Positions 43,961 to 52,473 are shown, counted from the first letter of the stretch. The stretch is 64,000 nt of DNA from UBA1930 sp943371535 (GCA_943371535.1 CALRVE020000017.1:1-64000), one strand, 5' to 3'. Notes: generated by a model from the sequence alone, not told the origin. Made by a program: numbers and translations.

Positions 43961-44659
43961 TTAATTGGTGATTTCTACCATTTCGGGTTGTTCGTTTAGA
44001 TACAGTTTTATTTCTTCGGTTGTGGTTGCCTCAAATAATCCTACCGATTCTGTATCGTCAATATTTGTTGTTGTTGCAAAAATATCAGTAATTGGAGTTG
44101 TACTTAAATAAGTTTCAATGTCTTCTTCGCTGGTTTTGGCAACTTCTTTTGCAATATTTATTTCTGGTGTAGTAGGCGAAATACTACGAACAATGCTTAC
44201 TGCTAAAACTCCTATAAATATTGCAGCTACAGCATAGCCAACCCATTTTTTTAATTGAACAATAGAAACAATTTTTGCTTTTTGAGAAGCTGTTACTGTT
44301 TGTACCAAATTATTAAAATAGTTGTTAGGAACCGAATATATATTGGTTTTGTTTATTGTATTTAACGTTGGTGCAATGGCCAATAGTTCGTTCTCAACTT
44401 CTAAAAACTCACTTTGTGTATCATTTATTTTTTGAAGCATTTGAATAGGAAATGTGGTAAAATATCCATTTGGGGTAATATAAATATCGCCTTTTGCTTG
44501 CTCTAATAATTTGTTTGTGCGTATTTGCTGCAAAATTTCACTTGCCAGATTATCAAAATAATCTGGCATTACGGTGTATACATTTTGTAGTGTTAGGTTA
44601 GCAACGACCGGTGAAATTTCTTGTAATTCTTGTATTATATGTGTACTTTTTTCTTGCAT
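43961..44659 (-). CDS. Single-pass membrane protein with triplicated P-x2-YF motif, candidate anti-sigma factor
   Basis: The 232-residue protein has a soluble N-terminal region, one membrane helix at about 139-157 and an acidic C-terminal domain of 75 residues. The N-terminal region holds three repeats of N/D-x-Y-x-(V/T)-P-x-x-Y-F at about 26-46, 58-78 and 106-122 (Pro32, Pro63, Pro111, each followed by Tyr-Phe). No zinc-binding anti-sigma motif (HxxxCxxC) is present. Its place between an ECF sigma gene and a Spy-like gene argues for a sigma-regulating role. The gene order is a known pattern; the motif itself I do not recognise. Confidence 0.6.
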   Translation of the reverse strand: MQEKSTHIIQELQEISPVVANLTLQNVYTVMPDYFDNLASEILQQIRTNKLLEQAKGDIYITPNGYFTTFPIQMLQKINDTQSEFLEVENELLAIAPTLNTINKTNIYSVPNNYFNNLVQTVTASQKAKIVSIVQLKKWVGYAVAAIFIGVLAVSIVRSISPTTPEINIAKEVAKTSEEDIETYLSTTPITDIFATTTNIDDTESVGLFEATTTEEIKLYLNEQPEMVEITN

Positions 44660-44693
44660 GAGTGAATGATAGACAAAATTTACTATAAGTGGT

Positions 44694-45239
44694 TTAACGG
44701 TTTAATATATAATCTTCAATTTTTTTTGCTGCATGATGGTAGCTTGCTTTTAATGCCCCTTCACTAGTTTCTAAAACTCTGCTCATTTCTTCGTAGGGCA
44801 TTTCATCGTAATAACGAAGGTTGAACACAGCCCGTTGCTTTTCAGGTAATTGTTGAATAGCCAACTGTAGTTTCCATTCAAGCCTATTGGCGTCAAAATT
44901 ACTATCAGCTTTTATGGAGTTGCTTAAATCACTTTCAACATCATTAAAACTAGTAGAAGCTTTTCTTTTTTGTTGATCAAGTAGAGTTAAACTTTCGTTG
45001 GTAGCAATTCTGTATAGCCAAGTGTATAGTTGACTATCTTCTCTAAAATTTTCTAATCCTTTCCAAACTTTAATAAATACATTTTGCAACACATCGTTTG
45101 CATTGTCGTGTGTAATTACCAATCTTCTTATATGCCAATATAATTTTTCTTGGTACTTTTTAACTATAAGCGTAAAAGCCTTCTCTTTTGAAGAAGGCTC
45201 TTTAAATAAATTCAGTAAATCTTTATCGTCTTGAATCAT
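44694..45239 (-). CDS. ECF-family RNA polymerase sigma factor
   Basis: A 181-residue sigma-70-family protein starting at ATG 45239 (MIQDDKDLL); the frame extends to 45314 but the extra residues are not sigma-like. Region 2 has DVLQNVFIKVWKGLENFREDSQLYTWLYRIATNE, and region 4 has LPEKQRAVFNLRYYDEMPYEEMSRVLETSEGALKASYHHA, a helix-turn-helix for -35 recognition. It should direct a small regulon. It stands first in the run with the membrane repeat protein and the Spy-like protein, and lies 47 bases after the GH18 gene. Confidence 0.93.
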   Translation of the reverse strand: MIQDDKDLLNLFKEPSSKEKAFTLIVKKYQEKLYWHIRRLVITHDNANDVLQNVFIKVWKGLENFREDSQLYTWLYRIATNESLTLLDQQKRKASTSFNDVESDLSNSIKADSNFDANRLEWKLQLAIQQLPEKQRAVFNLRYYDEMPYEEMSRVLETSEGALKASYHHAAKKIEDYILNR

Positions 45240-45286
45240 TTTGTATTGCTTATTGGGTTGGTAAGATAGGCAATACTTGTAAAAGT

Positions 45287-46351
45287 TTAATATGGCCTGC
45301 CAATTGTATCGCAAGCTGCTTTTAATAATGAGTATCCATCATTGGTGTCTTGTCCTTTTTCCCACATCATTACGCCACCAGCTGTATTTTTTGCCAACAT
45401 GGTTTTTCGTTTAATGGTAGGCATACCGTTATAATAAATTTTGTAATTGCTAAACCCTGTAACAGAAACTACTGCACTATCTGTTTGTGCAGCAGTAATG
45501 CCTACTTGTCCTAATACAGCACTATAGGTTAAAATAGTTCCAGTTTGCGTTATACCACTTGGTCTTCCATAGGCTGGCAAACCTAACACAGCTTTCGCTT
45601 TTGGCATTCCTCTAGTAGTAATCCAGTAATTTAAACAAACTTGTGCTAGTGTATAATCGCTATGATGTCTAAATGGAACAGTAGTGTTAAAATCGTCGTA
45701 AGCCATGATATTAAAAAAGTCGACATAACTACCAGTTAATAATTCAGTTTTTATTGCATTGGTGTAAGCACCTACATATTTGCCAGCAGTTAATGCAGCA
45801 GTTAAATAATATTTAGAACCCAAGTGGCAACTATCGCTCAGTTCTTTCATTAAAGCAGTATAAGTAACATCGGTACCATCTGATGTGCTTGGAAATTCCC
45901 AATCTACGTCTACTCCATCTAATTGATAGGTTCTTACAATATTCATTACTTGTTTTATATAATTGGTTCTTCCCGTTGCAGTGCTAGCCATATTTTTCCA
46001 ATCGGTTGTACTACCTGCTAAACTAATAAACACTTTTGCTCCATTATTTTTAGCTTTAGTACGAACAGCAGTTAATACTGTTGGACTAGCAAGTGTAACA
46101 CCACCTGCACTATTTACATTGGCAAATGCATAACAAACTACATTGCACATTTTAAATTTAACATCTGCAACACCAGCAGGATCTCTATAACTTGGGAAAT
46201 ATCCAACCACAACAAATCCTAATGAAGGTGGTGGAGCAATAACAGCAGGAGGAGGTGGTGGGGGTGTTACAACAATTGTGTTGGTATCAACCGATTTTTT
46301 GCCACAGGCAATTACAACAACAATCATTGCCAAATACATAAACTTCTTCAT
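45287..46351 (-). CDS. GH18 chitinase-like lipoprotein
   Basis: A 354-residue lipoprotein (lipobox ending VVIAC, Cys16) with a proline-rich spacer and one glycoside hydrolase family 18 domain. The catalytic motif DGVDVDWE is at 145-152 with Glu152 as acid/base, and the strands VVGYFPS, ISLAGST, NIMAYDDF and YWITTRGMP follow in order. It should cleave chitin or chitooligosaccharides, or bind them, at the cell surface or periplasm. The start is ATG 46351; an earlier TTG at 46354 adds one residue. Confidence 0.9.
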   Translation of the reverse strand: MKKFMYLAMIVVVIACGKKSVDTNTIVVTPPPPPPAVIAPPPSLGFVVVGYFPSYRDPAGVADVKFKMCNVVCYAFANVNSAGGVTLASPTVLTAVRTKAKNNGAKVFISLAGSTTDWKNMASTATGRTNYIKQVMNIVRTYQLDGVDVDWEFPSTSDGTDVTYTALMKELSDSCHLGSKYYLTAALTAGKYVGAYTNAIKTELLTGSYVDFFNIMAYDDFNTTVPFRHHSDYTLAQVCLNYWITTRGMPKAKAVLGLPAYGRPSGITQTGTILTYSAVLGQVGITAAQTDSAVVSVTGFSNYKIYYNGMPTIKRKTMLAKNTAGGVMMWEKGQDTNDGYSLLKAACDTIGRPY

Positions 46352-46622
46352 CAAAATCTATTTTAAGCAAGTAAAATACATTATTTGCAGGTTTTCGCTG
46401 TAAATTTTTTCAATCAGTGCAGGTTTGGGCGTATATTTTTATAACTCATTTGCTTGGGTTAAAATTATGGATTTAAAAACCGCCTTCATTCATCCATCTA
46501 TTTTACCGTTCATCACAAAAATTTATTTCTCCATTTTGTGTATTTTGGGCTGAAAACCCTATAAATACTGTATTTAATGGCTTTCTATATTATTATTCCT
46601 TGCACACTACTAAAAAAAATAT

Positions 46623-46664
46623 GGTACTATGTGTTGCATAGTACCAAATAAAACTCCATCTTTG
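46623..46664 (+). promoter_or_regulatory. Inverted-repeat operator overlapping the -33 of the PadR-PspC operon promoter
   Basis: GGTACTATG (46623-46631) and CATAGTACC (46637-46645) are a perfect inverted repeat with a five-base spacer, TGTTG. The TTG of the spacer (46634-46636) is followed after 20 bases by CATCTTTG (46657-46664), one change from the TAnnTTTG -7. The -33 would thus lie inside the operator, so a bound repressor would block it. The rest of 46352-46736 is AT-rich with no gene; it also holds the GH18 upstream region. Confidence 0.7.
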
Positions 46665-46736
46665 TGTTGTCAATGAAAAACAAGCCAACAAATTGACAGA
46701 AAACAAAAAATTTAAAAACATAAAAAATACTTAGTC

Positions 46737-46922
46737 ATGAAAACTCAAAACAACAACTTATTAAGCCAGTTAAACAGCAAAGAATTAGTGAGCTTAACAA
46801 CAGTAGTAAAAGAAACAATTGCTTTAGATGTTCAAGTAAATAATCGTGTATTTAGTGCTGCTGATTTATGGAAAATACAAAACTCAAGAAGAGTGAGAGT
46901 TGCAAGAAGAATGTTTGCATAA
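46737..46922 (+). CDS. Small basic protein leading the PadR-PspC operon
   Basis: A 61-residue protein with ATG start. Its N-terminal half is polar (SQLNSKELVSLTTVVKETI) and the C-terminal 25 residues contain ADLWKIQ followed by an arginine-rich tail (RRVRVARRMF). It has no signal or membrane segment. I recall similar tails (ADLWNIQ-like followed by arginines) in short Bacteroidota proteins, but cannot name a family. It lies 66 bases before padR and behind the operator at 46623. Confidence 0.65.
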   Translation: MKTQNNNLLSQLNSKELVSLTTVVKETIALDVQVNNRVFSAADLWKIQNSRRVRVARRMFA

Positions 46923-46988
46923 TTCAGCTGCTAGTAATAAAACTACATTAACCACTTCCTTTTTTAAGGAAAGCAAAACCCAAACAAA

Positions 46989-47342
46989 ATGGATATTCAA
47001 AATACACAGAGCCAGATGCGAAAAGGGGTACTAGAGTTTTGCATTTTATCAATCATTCGCCAAGGAGAAGTTTACCCAAGTGATATTGTAGATAAAATGA
47101 AAGCTGCTAACCTGCATATATTAGAAGGCACTTTATACCCTTTGCTCACCAGATTAAAAAATGCAGGTTACTTAACTTACCGATGGGTTGAAAGTAATAG
47201 CGGACCACCCAGAAAGTATTTTGTAATGACAGAAACCGGGTTAGCTTTTTACAACGAATTAGAAAAAACCTGGAACGAACTGGCCGATGCAGTACAAGCT
47301 TTAACACAGCCTTTTAACTCGGATAACAACACCCAACTTTAA
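46989..47342 (+). CDS. PadR-family transcriptional regulator
   Basis: A 117-residue winged-helix repressor-like protein: RKGVLEFCILSIIRQGEVYPSDIVDKMKAANLHILEGTLYPLLTRLKNAGYLTYRWVES is the PadR DNA-binding domain, with the wing and a short C-terminal helix that would form the dimer. Proteins of this class bind inverted repeats upstream of their own operons. It is followed by the double-PspC gene after 20 bases, and the perfect inverted repeat at 46623-46645 is its likely operator. Confidence 0.93.
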   Translation: MDIQNTQSQMRKGVLEFCILSIIRQGEVYPSDIVDKMKAANLHILEGTLYPLLTRLKNAGYLTYRWVESNSGPPRKYFVMTETGLAFYNELEKTWNELADAVQALTQPFNSDNNTQL

Positions 47343-47362
47343 CCACAAAACCAGAACTGAAA

Positions 47363-49537
47363 ATGAAAAAGGTAATCAATATAAACTTTCAGGGCAGAGT
47401 AATTCCTATTGAAGAAAATGCCTTTGAACTTCTTAACCGTTATGTAGAAAGCTTGAGAAAGTTTTTTGCCAACGAAGAAGGTAGAGATGAAATTATTAAT
47501 GATATAGAAGGCAGAATAGCCGAATTGTTTGGCGAAACCTTAAAAAAAGGCGGCACCTGTATTACTCAAGATGATGTAAACAGAATTATTGATAGTATGG
47601 GCCGACCAGAAGATTTTGAAGCTGAGGAAGCCAACGTTCAATCTCAATTAGGAGGAGAGCAGCAACAACAAAAAAATTATCAGCACGAACAACATGCTTA
47701 TACAACACAAGAAACTAAAAAGTTATATAGAGACGAAAATAAAAAGTTTTTAGGGGGTGTATGTAGTGGGTTAGCTAATTATTTTGGATTAGATCCATTA
47801 GTAGTAAGAATATTGTTTGTTATTTTCGGTGGCGTAACATTTATTCCTTACTTAATATTATGGGTTGCTGTACCAAGTAGTGCAACTCAAGTAATAGGAA
47901 GCTTACGTAAAAGATTGTTTAGAGATGCCGATGATAAAATAATCTCAGGTGTTTGTAGCGGCTTAAGTCACTACTTTGGTGTAAGTGTTTGGATTCCTAG
48001 AATATTGTTTTTAATTCCATTTTTCTCTTTTGTATTTCGTTGGGGAAATTGGGGTTGGTGGGATTTCCCTCATTTTTTAAGTGTATCGTTTAGTCCTGGA
48101 TCTTTATTTGTATATGTTATACTTTGGATGGTAGTACCAGAAGCAAAAACCAGTGCCGATAAGTTGGAAATGAAAGGTGAAAAAGTAGATTTAAATGCTA
48201 TAAAAAATACCATTCAAAGCGACATGGAAGGCTTTGGCAAAAGAGCACAACAATTTGGAGAAGAGATTAGTCAAAAAGCAAGCAGCTTTAGCCAAACAGT
48301 TGGAGAAAAATCTACCCAATTTGCCAATGAAGCCAGCAATGTTGCTCGTAAAAAAAGTGGAGGATTAGGACACTTTATTACCGTGGTAGTTAAAATATTT
48401 GCATACTTTATTTTAGGCTGTATCTTATTTGCAGTGGTAGCAGCATTATTTTCTTTAGGTGTGGTATTTACAGGATTATTGCCAGCAAAAACTTACTTGT
48501 TAAACGATGGTGCTCAAACCTTATTTGCTTGGGGAACATTGCTATTGTTTATATGGGTACCAGTAGTTGGAATTGTAGTATTCATTATTCGTAGAATTAC
48601 CAAAATGAAAGGCAATAGCAACTTAATTAGATGGAGCTTTTCTGGCTTATGGATTTTAGGTTGGGTTTGTGTGGTAAGTTTAGTGGCATCTATTAGTAAA
48701 GAATTTAAATATAGAAATACTCCTGTAGAAGAATCCATTCAATTATCTAATGCAAGAGTTGAAAAATTAGAAATTAAAGCCAATTCTTTTGGAACGTATT
48801 ATAAAAACAATTGGTTTGAAATTGAGCCTTTTGCATCATTAGACGAAGACACTGTATTTGTAAGAAATGTTCGTATAAGAGTGGTAAAAACCAATGCAGA
48901 TAGCTTCTCAGTAAAAATGGTAAAGTTTAGCAATGGTCGTAGTAAGCAAGTGGCCAATCAGTTAGTGAGTAATATTCAATACAATATTAATCAGGTGGAT
49001 AGCACATTGTTCTTAGAAAAAGGAATAAGAATTACACCACAAGAAAAGTTTAGAAATCAAAACGTGTTAATAACAATAGCTGTACCAGTTGGTAAAAGAA
49101 TTATAATTAAAGAAACCTCAGGTTGGGGCTGGGGTCGATATAATAGAGTAAGTTTTGGTAACGATAACGAATTTGACTACGATTGGTATAGCGATGATGA
49201 AAAAGAACAACGTTGGAAACATGATGTAGAATATATTATGACTGCTGATGGTTTAAAAAGAACTGGTAAATTAACTATAGATGAAGACGAGGATGAAGAT
49301 TATCAAGACAAGTTGAACCAATACAAAAAAAATAAAGAAGAAATTCAAAAAGAATTAGAAGAAGCAGAACGTAAAGCCGAAAAGTTAAAACAAGAATTAG
49401 AAAATGCTTCACCTGTAGATAGTTCAACTTATAAATATCAGCCAACAAAACCTGCTAAAGAAACAAAGCCTGTGAAAAATACAGCACAAGAAAAAATTAA
49501 TACCAATAACTTATTATTATTACGTTATAGCATTTAA
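47363..49537 (+). CDS. Double PspC-domain membrane protein, likely envelope-stress effector
   Basis: A 724-residue protein. Residues 1-90 form an alpha-helical leader (IIDSMGRPEDFE motif) of the kind that precedes PspC domains. Two PspC domains follow: about 117-176 (KKLYRDENKKFLGGVCSGLANYFGLD) and about 193-275 (RKRLFRDADDKIISGVCSGLSHYFG), each with membrane helices. Three or so further helices lie at about 340-450. The remaining 270 residues are beta-rich, with a GWGWGRYNR/WYSDDE patch, then a charged coiled coil to the end. PspC relatives sense membrane damage; gene position suggests PadR control. Confidence 0.9.
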   Translation: MKKVININFQGRVIPIEENAFELLNRYVESLRKFFANEEGRDEIINDIEGRIAELFGETLKKGGTCITQDDVNRIIDSMGRPEDFEAEEANVQSQLGGEQQQQKNYQHEQHAYTTQETKKLYRDENKKFLGGVCSGLANYFGLDPLVVRILFVIFGGVTFIPYLILWVAVPSSATQVIGSLRKRLFRDADDKIISGVCSGLSHYFGVSVWIPRILFLIPFFSFVFRWGNWGWWDFPHFLSVSFSPGSLFVYVILWMVVPEAKTSADKLEMKGEKVDLNAIKNTIQSDMEGFGKRAQQFGEEISQKASSFSQTVGEKSTQFANEASNVARKKSGGLGHFITVVVKIFAYFILGCILFAVVAALFSLGVVFTGLLPAKTYLLNDGAQTLFAWGTLLLFIWVPVVGIVVFIIRRITKMKGNSNLIRWSFSGLWILGWVCVVSLVASISKEFKYRNTPVEESIQLSNARVEKLEIKANSFGTYYKNNWFEIEPFASLDEDTVFVRNVRIRVVKTNADSFSVKMVKFSNGRSKQVANQLVSNIQYNINQVDSTLFLEKGIRITPQEKFRNQNVLITIAVPVGKRIIIKETSGWGWGRYNRVSFGNDNEFDYDWYSDDEKEQRWKHDVEYIMTADGLKRTGKLTIDEDEDEDYQDKLNQYKKNKEEIQKELEEAERKAEKLKQELENASPVDSSTYKYQPTKPAKETKPVKNTAQEKINTNNLLLLRYSI

Positions 49538-49559
49538 CCTTGGTTGAAGTTGGGAATAC

Positions 49560-49593
49560 AAGAACCCCGTATTAATCGTAGTGTGGGGTTCTT
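49560..49593 (+). terminator. Terminator of the small protein-PadR-PspC operon
   Basis: AAGAACCCC (49560-49568) pairs perfectly with GGGGTTCTT (49585-49593) around a 16-base loop. There is no strong T run after it, so it may be a processing hairpin. Confidence 0.65.
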
Positions 49594-49625
49594 CCCTTCT
49601 TATTTCAAACAAATAAATAATAAAC

Positions 49626-49970
49626 ATGAAAAAAATAATATGGCTTTTCATTCTATTATTCGTTTCTGTTTCAAGCGTTTACTTATACAAGTTTATTACT
49701 CGTAAAAATTTAGAAGCAAAAGTCACAACGGCAATAAAACAAACAAAAGCATATGAATATGTTACAAAAGTTGCTGATTCAATTAATAGCTCTGGAAAAA
49801 ATAATATGGTAGAAAATACTGTTCAATTTTTAAATGCAAATTCAGCAGTACTTGGTTATAAAGAGTTGGAGCTTAATATAAAAAGTCCTTCTTTAAAATA
49901 CAAGTTCAAGAACTATTATTTAATTATGTTCGATGAAGACGGTGTGTTAAAAGCTATCAAACATTTATAA
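49626..49970 (+). CDS. Small membrane-anchored protein, unknown
   Basis: A 114-residue protein with one N-terminal membrane helix (about 4-22) and a soluble remainder with no recognised domain. The last 20 residues (YLIMFDEDGVLKAIKHL) have a beta-strand then acidic turn. It stands alone between two hairpins (49560 and 50432) with the lipoprotein gene, so the pair probably forms one unit. I do not recognise it, and no function is proposed. Confidence 0.55.
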   Translation: MKKIIWLFILLFVSVSSVYLYKFITRKNLEAKVTTAIKQTKAYEYVTKVADSINSSGKNNMVENTVQFLNANSAVLGYKELELNIKSPSLKYKFKNYYLIMFDEDGVLKAIKHL

Positions 49971-50019
49971 CTAATTTTTTATATAAAATAAAATGGTATT
50001 ATCGCAAAACAATATTCGT

Positions 50020-50406
50020 ATGCACAAACAAAACCTATTCATATTACCGTTAATACTGGTTTCATTTGCATTATTGTTACTATGCAGCTGTAACTTAAAT
50101 TCAAATAGAGTTAGCATTACTATTAAGGATAACAACTCTTACTATCAGTTTAAAGCAAAGTTTAATAGAAATAAAACCGAAAGGGTTAAACAATGTTTAA
50201 ACAAAAACTTAATGGGCTACACAAACATTGCTATAGAAGACGATTATGTTAATGAAACCATTTTTATAAACGGAGGAGACGAAATTCGTTTACAACTTTC
50301 TTCTGGAAAGATCAACATAAAATTTAATAAGCAAAACAACAGTGAAGCAGCTTACACACAAGTAAAAAACTTATGTAACGAGGTTAAACTTCAAATAGAA
50401 CAATAG
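50020..50406 (+). CDS. Small lipoprotein, unknown
   Basis: The preferred ATG is 50020 (MHKQNLF), giving a clean lipoprotein signal with lipobox LLLCSC; an ATG at 49993 adds nine residues ahead of it. The mature part of about 105 residues is basic and beta-rich, with DYVNETIFINGGDEIRLQL as its longest strand pair. It follows the 114-residue gene by 50 bases and ends before a strong terminator. No family is recognised. Confidence 0.6.
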   Translation: MHKQNLFILPLILVSFALLLLCSCNLNSNRVSITIKDNNSYYQFKAKFNRNKTERVKQCLNKNLMGYTNIAIEDDYVNETIFINGGDEIRLQLSSGKINIKFNKQNNSEAAYTQVKNLCNEVKLQIEQ

Positions 50407-50431
50407 TTAAAACCTTCTATAACAATCAATC

Positions 50432-50467
50432 AAACGCAACAGCAATTAAAAAGCTGTTGCGTTTTTT
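50432..50467 (+). terminator. Rho-independent terminator after the small lipoprotein gene
   Basis: AAACGCAACAGC (50432-50443) pairs perfectly with GCTGTTGCGTTT (50453-50464), loop of nine, and six T residues overlap and follow the right arm. Confidence 0.93.
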
Positions 50468-50535
50468 ATTTCAATAAACTTTTTGATTCATAAAAGTTAG
50501 CTTTTATTAATTTTTTTATAGCCATTGAGCAGCCT

Positions 50536-50543
50536 TACTTTTG
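50536..50543 (+). promoter_or_regulatory. Bacteroidota -7 element of gcvT
   Basis: TACTTTTG fits TAnnTTTG exactly and ends 27 bases before the gcvT ATG at 50571. It overlaps the alternative in-frame TTG at 50541, which shows that TTG is not the start. Confidence 0.7.
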
Positions 50544-50570
50544 TGCCTCAACACAAATAAATTGTTTGCA

Positions 50571-51644
50571 ATGAAAAACACACCGTTTACTCAAAAACAT
50601 ATTGAATTAGGTGCTAAAATGGCCGAATTTGCTGGCTACAATATGCCCATTTCTTATACAGGTATTAATGACGAACATGCAGCTGTAAGAAACAACGTGG
50701 GCATATTTGATGTAAGCCACATGGGAGAATTTATCTTGAAAGGGGAACATGCTTTAGACCTTATTCAACGTGTTACTACCAACGATGCAAGTAAACTTAC
50801 CAATGGCAAAGCTCAATACAGTTGTTTACCTAACGAACAAGGTGGAATTGTAGACGATTTAATTGTATACTGTGTAGAAGAAAATCAGGTGTATATGTTG
50901 GTGGTAAATGCCAGTAACATTGAAAAAGATTGGAATTGGATTTCAAAATTCAATACCAATAATGTTGAGATGCATAACATTAGCGATAAAACTTGTTTAC
51001 TGGCAATTCAAGGGCCTAATGCTACCAAACTGTTACAGCCATTAACCGAAATGGATATTATGAATTTAAAATACTACACATTTACAAAAGGTATTTTTGC
51101 TGGTGTAGAAAATGTATTAGTCAGTTCAACTGGTTATACAGGAGCTGGAGGTGTAGAAATTTATTTTAGAGACGAAAATGGAGCTGCCGATATTATTTGG
51201 AATAAAATGATGGAACTAGGTATTAAACCCATTGGCTTAGCAGCAAGAGATACTTTACGCTTAGAAATGGGTTATTGTTTGTATGGAAATGATATAGATG
51301 ATACAACTTCTCCATTAGAAGGTGGTTTAGGTTGGATTACAAAATTCACCAAAGATTTTACCGCAAAAAGCATCATTGAACAACAAAAAGCCGAAGGCAT
51401 CAAAAGAAAGTTAGTAGGTTTTGAAATGATAGAAAGAGGTATTCCAAGGCACGATTATTTAATAAAAGATGCTCAAGGTAATACCATTGGCAAAGTAACT
51501 AGTGGTACACAAGCACCATCATTAGGCAAAGCAATTGGTTTAGGCTATGTAGCTAGTGAACATGCCTCATTAGATAGTGAAATTTTTATTGAAATAAGAA
51601 ACAACTTAGTAAAAGCAAAAGTGGTAAAAGCTCCTTTTGTATAA
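50571..51644 (+). CDS. gcvT: Aminomethyltransferase (glycine cleavage T protein)
   Basis: GcvT transfers the methylene group from the H-protein arm to tetrahydrofolate in glycine breakdown. From ATG 50571 (MKNTPFTQKHIELGAKMAEFAGYNMPISY) the usual family blocks follow: GIFDVSHMGEF, VSSTGYTGAGGVEIY, GLAARDTLRLEMGYCLYGND and the C-terminal GTQAPSLGKAIGLGYV. The length of 357 residues is normal. gcvH and gcvP are not adjacent. The gene ends in its own terminator before rplM. Confidence 0.96.
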   Translation: MKNTPFTQKHIELGAKMAEFAGYNMPISYTGINDEHAAVRNNVGIFDVSHMGEFILKGEHALDLIQRVTTNDASKLTNGKAQYSCLPNEQGGIVDDLIVYCVEENQVYMLVVNASNIEKDWNWISKFNTNNVEMHNISDKTCLLAIQGPNATKLLQPLTEMDIMNLKYYTFTKGIFAGVENVLVSSTGYTGAGGVEIYFRDENGAADIIWNKMMELGIKPIGLAARDTLRLEMGYCLYGNDIDDTTSPLEGGLGWITKFTKDFTAKSIIEQQKAEGIKRKLVGFEMIERGIPRHDYLIKDAQGNTIGKVTSGTQAPSLGKAIGLGYVASEHASLDSEIFIEIRNNLVKAKVVKAPFV

Positions 51645-51669
51645 GTTCAACTATAAAATTTAGTTTGTC

Positions 51670-51706
51670 AAAATCGGCTCACAATTTTGTGAGCCGATTT
51701 TGTTTT
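51670..51706 (+). terminator. Rho-independent terminator of gcvT
   Basis: AAAATCGGCTCACA (51670-51683) and TGTGAGCCGATTTT (51688-51701) form a perfect 14-bp stem with a four-base loop, followed by GTTTT. The gap 51707-51961 is AT-rich with a dyad AACAAATT/AATTTGTT (51808-51837) and the rplM promoter. Confidence 0.92.
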
Positions 51707-51871
51707 CCACCTTCCACTTTAACCACTAACAATAGCAAGCTTTTCAATAAATAGTAAGCAAAAAACTCAATATTTTAGCCCATTTCAAGTATCTATAAAA
51801 ATAAACGAACAAATTTTTTATTGATAATCAATTTGTTATAAAGGTTCAATAAAAAATAGTATCCAAAAACT

Positions 51872-51903
51872 TTGGTAATTCAACTTATACACACCTACCT
51901 TCG
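51872..51903 (+). promoter_or_regulatory. Promoter of the rplM operon
   Basis: TTG at 51872-51874 and TACCTTCG at 51896-51903 are 21 bases apart, a good match to the Bacteroidota -33/-7 pair with one change in the -7 (C for T). It gives an mRNA leader of about 50 bases. Confidence 0.72.
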
Positions 51904-51919
51904 CCACCCAATTTAAAAA

Positions 51920-51939
51920 TTCAACGGGATAGCGTTGAA
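51920..51939 (+). promoter_or_regulatory. Leader hairpin before rplM
   Basis: TTCAACG pairs with CGTTGAA around a six-base GGATAG loop, 22 bases before the rplM ATG. Its place in the leader of a ribosomal-protein operon makes it a candidate autoregulatory element; that is inference. Confidence 0.45.
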
Positions 51940-51961
51940 CAAACCTTAAATAGAAATTACA

Positions 51962-52405
51962 ATGAGCAAATTACATTTCACTACCAAACATGCGAACGAG
52001 GCTACCGTAAAGCACAACTGGTACGTTGTGGACGGTACTAATCAAACCGTTGGTCGTATGTGCAGCAAAATTGCTGCAGTTCTTAGAGGTAAGAACAAAG
52101 CCTATTATACTCCTCACGTAGATTGTGGAGATTATATAATAGTAACCAATTGCGATAAGGTAAAACTTACCGGTAACAAAATGGATCAAAAAATTTACGA
52201 TACTTACTCTGGTCATCCAGGTGGTCGTAAAGAAGAAGTTGCTAAAGATTTACAACGTCGTCGTCCTGAAGTTTTAATTGAGCGTGCCGTAAAAGGTATG
52301 TTGCCAAAAAATCGTTTAGGTCGTAAAATGTATAAAAAATTATTTGTGTATGTAGGCGATCAACATCCTCACACTGCACAGCAACCAAAAGAATTAAAAT
52401 TTTAA
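51962..52405 (+). CDS. rplM: 50S ribosomal protein L13 (uL13)
   Basis: uL13 is an early-assembly large-subunit protein. The 147-residue product has the family segments WYVVDGTNQTVGRMCSKIAAVLRGK, KVKLTGNKMDQKIYDTYSGHPGG and AVKGMLPKNRLGRKMYKKLFVY. It is first in the rplM-rpsI-rpsB-tsf run, driven by the promoter at 51872-51903. A dyad-bearing spacer separates it from rpsI. Confidence 0.97.
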   Translation: MSKLHFTTKHANEATVKHNWYVVDGTNQTVGRMCSKIAAVLRGKNKAYYTPHVDCGDYIIVTNCDKVKLTGNKMDQKIYDTYSGHPGGRKEEVAKDLQRRRPEVLIERAVKGMLPKNRLGRKMYKKLFVYVGDQHPHTAQQPKELKF

Positions 52406-52418
52406 ATTTCTAATTGCT

Positions 52419-52448
52419 AATTTCTAATTCTTTAAAAAATTAGAAATT
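52419..52448 (+). repeat. AT-rich dyad in the rplM-rpsI spacer
   Basis: AATTTCTAATT (52419-52429) pairs perfectly with AATTAGAAATT (52438-52448). Additional AATTTC words lie on each side, making a small family of the same word. Confidence 0.6.
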
Positions 52449-52473
52449 TCAAATTTCAAATCATACATACATA

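Noticed and set aside
45240..45314. Longer sigma factor start overlapping the GH18 gene
   Set aside because: The extra residues are not sigma-like; the ATG at 45239 starts at the usual distance before region 2.
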